A stretch of 45,029 nucleotides of DNA, from contig NZ_PNCI01000020.1 in assembly GCF_005887095.1 (NCBI RefSeq), forward strand, positions 1-45,029, in the 5' to 3' direction. Under the pieces are notes generated by a model. It was not told where the DNA came from, made no database searches, and saw only the letters and a program-made list of their open reading frames with translations. Below are positions 1 through 7,687 of the stretch, in pieces. This DNA is from Pseudoalteromonas rubra. Lineage in GTDB: Bacteria > Pseudomonadota > Gammaproteobacteria > Enterobacterales > Alteromonadaceae. Each line of letters opens with the position of its first letter. The stretch's first letter is position 1. The translations under genes and the position numbers were made by a program.

Positions 1-1
1 C

Positions 2-637
2 GAACTTAATCCGTCCGAGCGTTTGATGCTTGACGATATTATCGAGAAGTATAGGGAGAGACTTGCGAGCATTAGCTGGTTTATGAGAGTACTGAACGAA
101 AACATTGCCCGCCGGGCCAACAAAGAAGACGGCTGTACAGGCCGGTTCTGGGAGGGCAGATTTAAGTCCCAGGCACTACTCGATGAAGCCGCTCTGGCAG
201 CCTGTATGGCCTATGTTGACCTCAATCCAATCCGAGCCAAAATGGCCAGCACACCCGAAGCATCTGAGTTCACCAGTATCAAAAAGCGTATTGAACACGC
301 ACAGCAAGGCAAGCAACCAGAGCGTCTTCTTCGCTTCGCTGGCAACCCCAGACAAAACATGCCCAAAGGATTACCCTTTGAGCTTAAATACTACATTGAA
401 CTGGTTGAACTTACAGGCCGATACGTTCGTGCAGACAAGCGAGGTCACATCTACGAAACCCAGCCTATTCTCGCTCGATTACAAATAGAGCCAGAAAACT
501 GGCTAAAACTCACTACACGATTTACCAAAATGTTCCTTGGTGCCGTAGGCAGGCGACAGGCAATGACTGAATACTGCGCACATCTGCAAAAAAGGCGACG
601 CCCCAATCTGACTAATTGTGAGCGCTTATTGGGCTAG
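2..637 (+). CDS. REP-associated tyrosine transposase (RAYT), 3' part
   Basis: The frame is open to the left edge, so this is the C-terminal part of a larger protein of the Y1/IS200-like RAYT family; full-length members of this long subgroup are roughly 300 residues or more. The recognisable stretch is the GRFWEGRFKSQ motif followed by ACMAYVDLNPIRA, diagnostic of this family. The N-terminal HUH motif lies outside the window, so activity cannot be judged. RAYTs are single-copy domesticated transposases thought to move or maintain REP palindromes; this window carries many REP-like elements (1557, 34038, 36309 and the array at 37845). A scrap of a second copy lies at 1452-1499. The family call is firm; a link to these particular REPs is inference. 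Confidence 0.85.
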   Translation, partial: ELNPSERLMLDDIIEKYRERLASISWFMRVLNENIARRANKEDGCTGRFWEGRFKSQALLDEAALAACMAYVDLNPIRAKMASTPEASEFTSIKKRIEHAQQGKQPERLLRFAGNPRQNMPKGLPFELKYYIELVELTGRYVRADKRGHIYETQPILARLQIEPENWLKLTTRFTKMFLGAVGRRQAMTEYCAHLQKRRRPNLTNCERLLG

Positions 638-976
638 CATAAGCCACTATCAAGCTCAAATGATGACTGTCACACCCAAGCAGCGCTTAACCGTGCTACG
701 TAGTATGCAAAAACTACGGTTTCTAATGAAATTCCTCACCCATGAAGCCGCCTCTCGCGGTTTCTCGCTTATTTAAACCTATATAGGACCCACATTCATC
801 AACTGAGAATCTAAATAACGCTGGGTGTCTGTGTTTTATGTTTTACTGCTTTGGGGTAGAGACCCACAGGAAATCTATACTCGGCTTAACATCGGTGAGG
901 CGTCTATATGTGTGTTTTTCACAGTATTTTTGATATATGATTGTAATGGGTGAGAAGACCATCATTGGGATATAAA
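638..976. other. Gene-free stretch downstream of RAYT
   Basis: No convincing coding region. It holds a hairpin at 744-764 and otherwise no structure that I can name. RAYT genes are often flanked by their own REP copies, but the consensus palindrome seen elsewhere in the window is not present here. Confidence 0.5.
744..764 (+). terminator. Hairpin after RAYT, possible terminator
   Basis: GAAGCCGC and GCGGTTTC form an 8-bp stem (one G-T) around a 5-nt loop. The following run is only weakly T-rich (TCTCGCTTATTT), so it may be a REP-like palindrome rather than a true terminator. Confidence 0.4.
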
Positions 977-1317
977 ATGATAGCAAAGATAGCTTTACCT
1001 TTAATTTTTTATCATCAAGTGCGTTTGCAGGAAGCTACACATTTAAAGGAACAATCAACTCTATCGTATGTCATGCAGATAATATATCGCCAATCTGCCA
1101 TGTTAAGGTCAATGGTACTCCGGCAAATATAGGTTGTGGAACTTCAAGTTGGCACTACACATTTGACGCCACCACTACAGAGGGACAAAACTTCTTGTCT
1201 ATTCTCCTAGCTGCTCAATTATCAGGTAAAACCATTAGTCTTGCTGGGCAAGGTACGTGTAACTTAACTAGAGGCAGTGCTGATTTAAGGCATGTGATTA
1301 TTACCACCGAAAATTGA
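977..1317 (+). pseudogene. Small secreted protein, frameshifted at a poly-T run
   Basis: Reading from ATG 977 gives a signal-peptide start (MIAKIALPLIF). If one T is added to the run of six T at about 1000, the frame continues as FLSSSAFAGSYTFKG, a classical signal peptidase site (SAFA|GS). It then runs for about 90 more residues to TGA at 1315-1317 with four cysteines (VCH, ICH, GCG, TCN). Without the extra base the ATG frame runs out of this sense and stops at 1132. I conclude this is a small, about 113-residue exported protein, either inactivated by a one-base deletion or containing a homopolymer sequencing error. Function unknown. The continuity of the signal peptide across the shift is the main evidence. 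Confidence 0.6.
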
Positions 1318-1451
1318 CACTGACGTGACGTCAAAGAATTTCAAAAACCTAATAGGTTGCATGACCCCAAAGTGCTCTACTGGACAGCACTCATATCAGG
1401 CTTGAATACACGCGAGGCTTTCTTCACCGTTCCGCCTCTCTAAACGCCTTG

Positions 1452-1499
1452 TGCCTGAAAACTGGCTCAAACTCACCACACGATTAACCAAAAAGGCGC
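1452..1499 (+). pseudogene. Remnant of a second RAYT copy
   Basis: Encodes ENWLKLTTRLTK, nearly identical at DNA and protein level to ENWLKLTTRFTK in the RAYT gene at about 493-528. It is flanked by non-homologous DNA, so only a short scrap survives. It shows that this flank has undergone duplication and decay of RAYT sequence. Confidence 0.65.
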
Positions 1500-1556
1500 A
1501 CCAGATCGTAATTTCATACTCACTGTCTCACCAGTTTACTTCGGTGTGGTGTTTAG

Positions 1557-1590
1557 GTAGATCCCGGCTCGCTCGCGTCCGGGATGACGG
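1557..1590. repeat. REP-type palindrome
   Basis: GTAGATCCCGG, a short middle (CTCGCTCGCGT), then CCGGGATGACGG. This imperfect palindrome recurs at 34038, 36309 and four to five times at 37845-38192. Confidence 0.8.
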
Positions 1591-1832
1591 CGTTGTTTGT
1601 CAGTTTTACTGCTAATGAGAAGCTAAGGCATGGATTTAAACGAACTGTGTGCGTGCATCGACCATAATCGGCTACTCGAAAAGTAGCGAGAAAGTCACAT
1701 TCGAAACAGCCATCCTCCATACATCAATTTTGTGTGGGTGTCCTCCGAAACTTCTTGTTAGGTGGCTGTCCTGATAAACATTCGTAGTCACAGTTTTGAC
1801 GGCCTGTACTAGGCTATCGCCACCTCAATAAA

Positions 1833-2858
1833 CTAGCGCATCCAGAGCAATGCCCACTGAGTACCGTTTGGTTCTTTACTACCGGTACACAAAGCAGATC
1901 CCATAGAGCCTGGTTTATAGGTGCCACGTGCGGCCCAGCAATAAGAACTATCAAGTGCTGCCTGCCAGCCTATTCTAGAGGGATCATTGGATAATGTGGG
2001 GGACCAAGAGGCGGGTTCTACACAGCCTGGATATTCAATGCCGTTTTGCACGTAGGTACTCCTACAAGTTGGTACGTCGATAAATTTAGGCGCACTTTCT
2101 ACTCGGTCCTGATATCCCCAGGAAGAACGAATTTTTTCCAAATCAGACGTTGTCAGATTATTTCCGAAAGCGTACTTACCATCTGCACATGCAGTTTGCG
2201 AACAGGAGATTTGCTCTCGCGCATCAGAAAATGGACTTAAGTCTTTCTGGAAGAGCCACAGTTTGGTTGGATCATTCGGATTGGTTTCTGGTTCCGTACC
2301 ATAGTCTGCAACTCGAGCCATGCCTCCAGGTGCTGTCTTTGGATAGCTGCCGACTAAGGTCCAGCCACCATCATCTGTTGTCATATCACAATAAACAGAA
2401 AGCGTTTCGCCACTTTTTGTACTAATGTCGTAAACACCGTCACCCATACTCATACCAGCGAGCAAAATGTCGTTACATGAGTAATAAGAACCCGGATCAT
2501 TGGCTCTAAGTCGCCAATCACCCTGAGTATCTTTATTAGAATACCAAGTACCACTATAGTCACTAATATTAGTCTGAGAACCTACATAGTAACGGATTTC
2601 ACCGCTCATCGGCGTAGTTATCTGGAAGCTAACTAGCTTACCGTTAGAAATGGTCGAGCCGGATAATATACTCCCCGTAACTTCGGCGATAAAGTGACTC
2701 GCGTCACCTTTAAAGTCGTAGCTTTTATATAAAACATTGTTAAGTTGACCATCTAGCGTCTGATCATATTCTAAAGTGTATTGTGCATTGAATTCGGTTT
2801 GGGCAGCCGTGGCTGTGCTTAGCATGGCTAAGCCGATAGCAAGAGTTAGCTTGTTCAT
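1833..2858 (-). CDS. Secreted fibrinogen-like (YCD...GGWT) domain protein
   Basis: 341 residues with a cleavable signal peptide (residues 1 to about 19, ending STATAA|QTEF) and an AAGGAAC ribosome binding site. Residues about 125-341 contain a fibrinogen-C-terminal-like module: SCNDILLAG, then YDISTKSGETLSVYCDMTTD followed by DGGWTLVGSY. This matches the bacterial YCDxxxxGGGWT family, with DGGWT here. Eight or more cysteines sit in the C-terminal half (ISCSQTACAD, PTCRSTY, PGCVEP, SYCWAARG, SALCTGS), suggesting a disulphide-bonded extracellular fold. Family members are exported proteins of mostly unknown role; some eukaryotic relatives bind carbohydrate. The first 100 residues are not recognised. 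It stands alone with no operon partner. Confidence 0.75.
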   Translation of the reverse strand: MNKLTLAIGLAMLSTATAAQTEFNAQYTLEYDQTLDGQLNNVLYKSYDFKGDASHFIAEVTGSILSGSTISNGKLVSFQITTPMSGEIRYYVGSQTNISDYSGTWYSNKDTQGDWRLRANDPGSYYSCNDILLAGMSMGDGVYDISTKSGETLSVYCDMTTDDGGWTLVGSYPKTAPGGMARVADYGTEPETNPNDPTKLWLFQKDLSPFSDAREQISCSQTACADGKYAFGNNLTTSDLEKIRSSWGYQDRVESAPKFIDVPTCRSTYVQNGIEYPGCVEPASWSPTLSNDPSRIGWQAALDSSYCWAARGTYKPGSMGSALCTGSKEPNGTQWALLWMR

Positions 2859-3424
2859 AAAGTTCCTTATATAGTTCTAATAGTCCGTATCTAATTCTAA
2901 GATGACTGGTTGTGCAGACGGAACCGACCTTCATGATATTGAACACAAATCATAAACGTAAGTCCCTGTCTAACAGAGCGATTTTAGCAACAGTCTATAT
3001 GTGGCGCAATGCAGTTGAGCTTGGAGGGCCAGGTAAACACATTGTCTTTTAAACGCTTATAAAACCAATTTGTTCACTTGCAAACCCAGCTCTAATTTAT
3101 GGCATGCTAACTAAAGTTATACCAATTTTCTTAATTAAGTGTTCTATTTTGAGGCGAGAAAATATGGTCGATAACAAGGCAAAGATTTGCGAACTCATAC
3201 CTTAGGTAAAGGTTCTAAATGAGAAATCTTTAACACAGTTAGCGTCATATTTGCTCCTTCAAATTGAACAGGTATTAAGTGAAATTGGTATTAATCAGCC
3301 TGAGAAAACATCTCGGGCGTTCAATCCGGACCATTAGAATACTCGCTTGAAGATTCACTAACCTATAGCGCTATGACGCAAGTAAGCTATCCTGAGTAAT
3401 GTTTAAAGGATGAAAAGGTGGTCT
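2859..3424. other. Intergenic region with a broken small ORF
   Basis: Divergent upstream region of the fibrinogen-like gene and the membrane protein gene. Apart from the stop-interrupted frame at 3164-3337, I see no gene. Confidence 0.45.
3164..3337 (+). pseudogene. Small ORF with an in-frame amber stop
   Basis: ATG 3164 is preceded by GAGGCGAGAAAAT, a reasonable Shine-Dalgarno. The frame reads 13 codons, meets TAG at 3203-3205, then continues open for 43 more codons with normal-looking amphipathic content (NEKSLTQLASYLLLQIEQVL) to TAG at 3335-3337. It looks like a short helical protein interrupted by a nonsense mutation. I do not recognise the family, and chance cannot be excluded at this length. 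Confidence 0.3.
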
Positions 3425-3787
3425 ATGCAACAAATACTTAAGCTCTTACTGTCCATTGTAATCGTGGTCATTACCTTTATCGCTTCTGCAACCCTTGCGG
3501 GCATGATGGCCGAATATGCGGGTTGGTGGAAAAAACCCGTGATAGGTGGCGTGGCGGCAGCCTGTGTGGTGCTTTCAGGTTATTGGAGCGCCCCCGGCCA
3601 TAAATTGTATTTTGCCGCAGCCTGGTTGGTGATTGGGGCAGTCGTGGCGGGGGTGATGTCAGAGGTATTTATGTATGGAGAAGATGCGAATACGCAGGTG
3701 CCTTTATATATCACCTACGCCAGCGGTTTCGCCACTTTAGCAATTTGCTGGGTCTGGGAGCGCAAACAATTTGCGCCAGACCAATAA
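3425..3787 (+). CDS. Small four-helix inner membrane protein, unknown
   Basis: About 120 residues with four hydrophobic segments: LLLSIVIVVITFIASATLAG, VIGGVAAACVVLSGYW, LYFAAAWLVIGAVVAGVM and ITYASGFATLAICWVW. I chose ATG 3425 over ATG 3410 because AAAAGGTGG lies directly upstream of 3425, whereas the AAAGG of 3410 abuts its ATG. The short charged ends suggest both termini may be cytoplasmic. No family recognised. It is monocistronic and followed by a terminator. Confidence 0.6.
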   Translation: MQQILKLLLSIVIVVITFIASATLAGMMAEYAGWWKKPVIGGVAAACVVLSGYWSAPGHKLYFAAAWLVIGAVVAGVMSEVFMYGEDANTQVPLYITYASGFATLAICWVWERKQFAPDQ

Positions 3788-3803
3788 CACGGATTGATAA
3801 TCT

Positions 3804-3828
3804 AAGCCCTTGCGTTTACGGGCTTTAA
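3804..3828 (+). terminator. Rho-independent terminator after membrane protein gene
   Basis: AAGCCC and GGGCTT pair around a 10-nt loop, followed by TAACTTT. It lies 17 bp after the stop codon. The rest of the 300-base gap to 4087 holds only the inverted repeat at 4051-4084. Confidence 0.6.
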
Positions 3829-4050
3829 CTTTCAGGCTGTAACGCTGCACACCGGCTTTTGAATCAATCATTCAGCGCTGATAAAAATGCACAAACTCAA
3901 AGGGGCTGTCCTTTCTTCAAACTCTTCCTAAGCGCCGAGGATAGTGTTCAATTTTTAACATTTAACATAGCTGTCTACACAACTCTATACTCACTTAATG
4001 CGCCACCACCACTTGTAACTGTGTGTAATAGATAAAACTCTGGCCCTGAA

Positions 4051-4084
4051 ATATGCTCCTAAAGCAAAACTTAAAGGAGCATAT
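4051..4084 (+). promoter_or_regulatory. Inverted repeat sequestering the SD of the oxidase operon
   Basis: ATATGCTCCT (4051-4060) and AGGAGCATAT (4075-4084) form a perfect 10-bp stem with a 14-nt loop. The 3' arm carries the Shine-Dalgarno sequence (AAGGAG), and the start codon lies 3 bases later at 4088. If transcribed, the hairpin would hide the ribosome binding site of the operon's first gene. As DNA, it could equally be a dimeric repressor operator. Confidence 0.55.
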
Positions 4085-4087
4085 AAA

Positions 4088-5944
4088 ATGAACAGTGAAA
4101 TAGATGTTGCCATTGTGGGTGGCGGTGTGTCGGGCGTATATAGTGCCTGGCGTTTACAACAAGCGTATGGAAACACAAAGAAAATAGAACTGTTTGAGTA
4201 TAGCAACCGGATAGGTGGCCGACTATACAGTCGCACATTGCCGGGTTTACCTAACGTTGTTGCGGAGCTTGGCGGGATGCGATATATCCCGGATGAGCAC
4301 ATTATGGTAAGCACTTTGGTGGATGAGCTTGAGCTAAAAACCAAAGACTTTCCCATGGGCTCTAAATTACCCTTATACCCTTCTGACAAGGCAAGCTCTG
4401 TTGAGGCTGGCAGCGAAAACAATTTATTTTACCTGCGTGGGCAGTACTTCAGATACCGTGATTTTGCCGAGTGTCCAGACAAAATTCCCTACAACTTAGA
4501 AGAAACTGAGCGCGGCTATGGCCCGGAAGACCTGCAAGTTAAAGTCATGAACTTAATTTGCCCAGGCTTTGCCGATATGTCTTTATCTGAGCAGATGAAA
4601 GTAAAAGTATTTGGCAAAGAGATATGGAAGTTCGGCTTTTGGAACCTGCTTGAGCATGTGCTAAGCAACGAAGCATACCTGTTTATGAAAGAAGCGGGTG
4701 GTTACGATGCCAACGTGGCCAATGCAAGCGCGGTCACACAGCTGCCTGCAACAGAGTACAGCGACGATACGGTGTTTAAAACCTTAAAAGACGGCTTTCA
4801 GGCGTTGCCACTTAAGTTATGCAAAGAGTTTGAAGCGGCCAACGGTTGCGTTCATAAGCTCAAACGTTTAGTTAAGATAGAAATTCACAAGGGGTGTGAA
4901 CATGGCTACGAGCTCATTTTTCAACCCATGATGGAAACCGACAGTGGCCAGGTGGTCGACGCAGATGAACCCACTCAACGTGTAAAAGCAAAACAGATCA
5001 TTCTTGCGATGCCAAGACGCTCCCTTGAATTGATTGAGTCAGAGTTTTTTGAAAACCCCTGGTTAAAAGAAAATATCCCGTCGGTCTTGATCCAAAAAGC
5101 GATCAAGATGTTTATGGCATACGAGCAACCCTGGTGGCGCAGCCTGGGACTGGTAGCAGGTCGCTCAGTGACCGATTTACCCATTCGCCAGACTTACTAT
5201 ATGGGCACCGAATGTGACCAACAAGAATGCGTTGAGTTTGAGGTGAATGAGCAAGGCCAACAAATCTGTAAAACACTAAAAACCTATGGCGAGCCAAATA
5301 CCAATTCTTTGTTAATGGCTTCATACAACGATATTGGCACTATCCCCTACTGGAAAGGGCTGGAAAAGGGCGAGCATTACCCGGGCTTTGTACCAGCTTA
5401 CGGCTGTGAAGGTTTTGGCAGCAACGAAATTGTGCCTAAAAATCAGTATCAAATCACCACCAGTATGGTCGAAGCGGCGCATCGTCAAATTCAGGCTTTA
5501 CACAATCAAAAAGCTTTGCCTATGCCTTACTCCGCGATTTACCAGGAATGGGGCGACGACCCGTACGGCGGTGGCTGGCACGAATGGAAAGCCAATTATC
5601 GGCTTGACGAGATCATGTGCAGAATGCGCCACCCTGTTGAAGAGGAAGATATTTATATTGTCGGTGAAGCTTACTCCTATGAGCAGGGTTGGGTTGAAGG
5701 CGCGCTTAATACAGCGGAATCGACATTGGCGCAATTTTTTGGCCTGCCGACACCGCAATGGTTAACCAAAGACGAAGCACAATATGAGGAATGGTTGAAA
5801 ACTCACCACAACTACCTCCCCGTGGATTGTACTAACGGATGTAGCCCAGGCACGGTTCAAAATGAGCAACCGAATGCAAACCCAGACACGCTCAACGAGA
5901 TCACTGAATTTGCTTACAGGGGGATCAACCATGAGTACCAATAA
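4088..5944 (+). CDS. Flavin amine oxidase / L-amino-acid oxidase-like
   Basis: 618 residues of the flavin amine oxidase superfamily (monoamine oxidase, L-amino-acid oxidase and tryptophan oxidase group). The FAD dinucleotide motif VAIVGGGVSGVYSAWRL is at residues 7-23, followed by an E(YSN)RIGGRL motif and AELGGMRY, the typical second FAD contact. The C-terminal flavin motif DIYIVGEAYSYEQGWVEGAL lies near residues 521-540. No signal peptide, so cytoplasmic. Family members oxidise an amino acid or amine to the imine/oxo acid with release of peroxide. The next gene is a 2-oxoacid decarboxylase, which suggests that an amino acid is converted to a 2-oxoacid. The substrate cannot be read from sequence. 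Its end overlaps the next gene by 14 nt, indicating translational coupling. Confidence 0.8.
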   Translation: MNSEIDVAIVGGGVSGVYSAWRLQQAYGNTKKIELFEYSNRIGGRLYSRTLPGLPNVVAELGGMRYIPDEHIMVSTLVDELELKTKDFPMGSKLPLYPSDKASSVEAGSENNLFYLRGQYFRYRDFAECPDKIPYNLEETERGYGPEDLQVKVMNLICPGFADMSLSEQMKVKVFGKEIWKFGFWNLLEHVLSNEAYLFMKEAGGYDANVANASAVTQLPATEYSDDTVFKTLKDGFQALPLKLCKEFEAANGCVHKLKRLVKIEIHKGCEHGYELIFQPMMETDSGQVVDADEPTQRVKAKQIILAMPRRSLELIESEFFENPWLKENIPSVLIQKAIKMFMAYEQPWWRSLGLVAGRSVTDLPIRQTYYMGTECDQQECVEFEVNEQGQQICKTLKTYGEPNTNSLLMASYNDIGTIPYWKGLEKGEHYPGFVPAYGCEGFGSNEIVPKNQYQITTSMVEAAHRQIQALHNQKALPMPYSAIYQEWGDDPYGGGWHEWKANYRLDEIMCRMRHPVEEEDIYIVGEAYSYEQGWVEGALNTAESTLAQFFGLPTPQWLTKDEAQYEEWLKTHHNYLPVDCTNGCSPGTVQNEQPNANPDTLNEITEFAYRGINHEYQ

Positions 5945-7673
5945 TTATACGGTTGCATATCACCTGCTTCGTCGCCTCAAACAGTTTGGACTCGACAAGG
6001 TATTTCAAGTGCCGGGAGACTATGTACAAGAGTTTATGACCACGTTAGATAACTTTGATGGTATTGACGCGGTTGGGGATGTGACTGAGCTGGGAGCTGG
6101 GTATGCGGCGGAAGGATATGCCAGATACAAAGGCATTGGCGCGGTGTCTGTGCAATATGGCGTGGGCACATTTAGTGTGTTAAACGCCATTGCCGGTGCC
6201 TATGTAGAGCGCAACCCTGTTGTGGTCATCTCGGCGAGCCCTTCGGCCGATAACCGTGTGGACATTGAAGAAACGGGGGTACTGTTTCATCACTCAACCG
6301 GGGACTACAGCGCCGATAAAAAGGTCTTTGAAAACGTGACGGTTGCCAGCGAGATATTGGCTGACGCGCAATCGGCTCCCGCTATTATCGATAATGCCCT
6401 GCAATTGGCAATGAGTGAAAAAAGGCCCATTTACTTAGAAGCGTGGCAAAACGTATGGGGAGCAGAATGCCCCAGGCCTGAAGGTGATTTAGTTATTCCA
6501 CCTCTGGCCGCTAATCCAGCCATGATGACATCATTGTTAGACAAAGTAATCACCCGGCTCAAAGCCGCAAAGAACCCCGTTGTGCTGCTGGGTATTGAGC
6601 TTGCGCGGCTCGGTTTGCAGGAGCAGGTCGTTACGCTTTTAGGCAAACTCAACATCCCCTACACCACAACCACGCTGGCAAAATCGGTCATCAGTGAAAC
6701 CCAAGGCGTTGGCAAAGAGCTTTTTGTAGGCACATACGCAGGCGAAGCGTCCTGGCAGGATACGTTTAACTTTGTAAGCGAGAGCGATTGTATTTTGGCG
6801 CTGGGTGCTATTTTCACGGACGACTATCTCACCATGTTAAAAACCCAAGGCAACGACCTTGTCAGAGTGAATATGAATGTCGCTCGGGTGGGCGAAAGTG
6901 AGCAACTTAGCGGCATTAATCTGGCCCAGTTTATAGATGAATTGAACCGTTATATTGACTGCCACCCGCTACAACTCAACAGCCAGCTGCCTGCCATTCG
7001 TAATCTGTACGTAACCGAAGATGTCGACAGCAACGCAAACATTACCTACGACAACTTTTTCAGTGTTTATCAAAAGCAATTGCAAACCTGTGAGACGGTT
7101 CGTGATTATAACCTGGTATTAGGCGAAAGCTCGTCCTTATATATGGCTGCTCGTTTAACTGGCCTGGCAGAAAATCGCTTTGTGAGTGATGCGGCCTGGG
7201 GCTCTTTGGGTCATGAAACAGGCTGTTCATTGGGCACCGGCCTGGCCGATGATAAGCGTAGCGTGGTGGTTGCCGGTGATGGGGGCTTTATGATGATGTG
7301 CCAAACCCTCTCCTCCATTAGCCACTATAACCTCAATACCGTGGTGTTTGTGATGAACAATCAGGTATACGCCATAGAGCAATCGTTTGTCGATATCTGT
7401 GCCTTTACCCCTGCGGCTGATTTTGCGCCATTCGATAAACTTCATCACTGGAACTATGATTCACTGGCAAGTGCATATCGCGTTAATTACTTAAAGGTCG
7501 AAAAAGTCAGCGACCTGGACGATGTTTTTTCTGCCATTAAGCAGCACCCAACATCGCCTTATTTAGTTGAAGTAAAAATAGCTGAAAAAGATCTTGCCCC
7601 GGCAATACAAGATTTAGCAGAAGCGATCACGGGTACTAAGGTAAGCGACTGCACATGCCAAAAGACTATGTGA
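5931..7673 (+). CDS. ThDP-dependent 2-oxoacid decarboxylase
   Basis: 580 residues, pyruvate/indolepyruvate/phenylpyruvate decarboxylase family. The start at 5931 is chosen because ACAGGGGG lies 7 nt upstream; an earlier in-frame ATG at 5862 lies deep inside the previous gene. Visible catalytic features are Glu53 in DVTELGAGYAAEGYAR (cofactor N1' activation), the His120-His121 pair in LFHHSTGDYS, and the ThDP/Mg motif GDGG (449-452) ending in NN (476-477). These residues are typical of non-oxidative decarboxylases and separate it from acetolactate synthases. It should convert a 2-oxoacid to an aldehyde and CO2. Situated between an amino-acid-type oxidase and an FAD oxidase, an Ehrlich-like route from an aromatic or branched amino acid is likely; the exact substrate is inference. 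Confidence 0.85.
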   Translation: MSTNNYTVAYHLLRRLKQFGLDKVFQVPGDYVQEFMTTLDNFDGIDAVGDVTELGAGYAAEGYARYKGIGAVSVQYGVGTFSVLNAIAGAYVERNPVVVISASPSADNRVDIEETGVLFHHSTGDYSADKKVFENVTVASEILADAQSAPAIIDNALQLAMSEKRPIYLEAWQNVWGAECPRPEGDLVIPPLAANPAMMTSLLDKVITRLKAAKNPVVLLGIELARLGLQEQVVTLLGKLNIPYTTTTLAKSVISETQGVGKELFVGTYAGEASWQDTFNFVSESDCILALGAIFTDDYLTMLKTQGNDLVRVNMNVARVGESEQLSGINLAQFIDELNRYIDCHPLQLNSQLPAIRNLYVTEDVDSNANITYDNFFSVYQKQLQTCETVRDYNLVLGESSSLYMAARLTGLAENRFVSDAAWGSLGHETGCSLGTGLADDKRSVVVAGDGGFMMMCQTLSSISHYNLNTVVFVMNNQVYAIEQSFVDICAFTPAADFAPFDKLHHWNYDSLASAYRVNYLKVEKVSDLDDVFSAIKQHPTSPYLVEVKIAEKDLAPAIQDLAEAITGTKVSDCTCQKTM

Positions 7674-7687
7674 ACAAGGACATGATT

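Larger units (their letters stand above)
1318..1832. other. Gene-free stretch with transposase scrap and REP
   Basis: Contains the RAYT remnant (1452-1499) and a REP palindrome (1557-1590). The remaining 240 bases before the convergent gene end show no coding potential that I can support. Confidence 0.5.
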
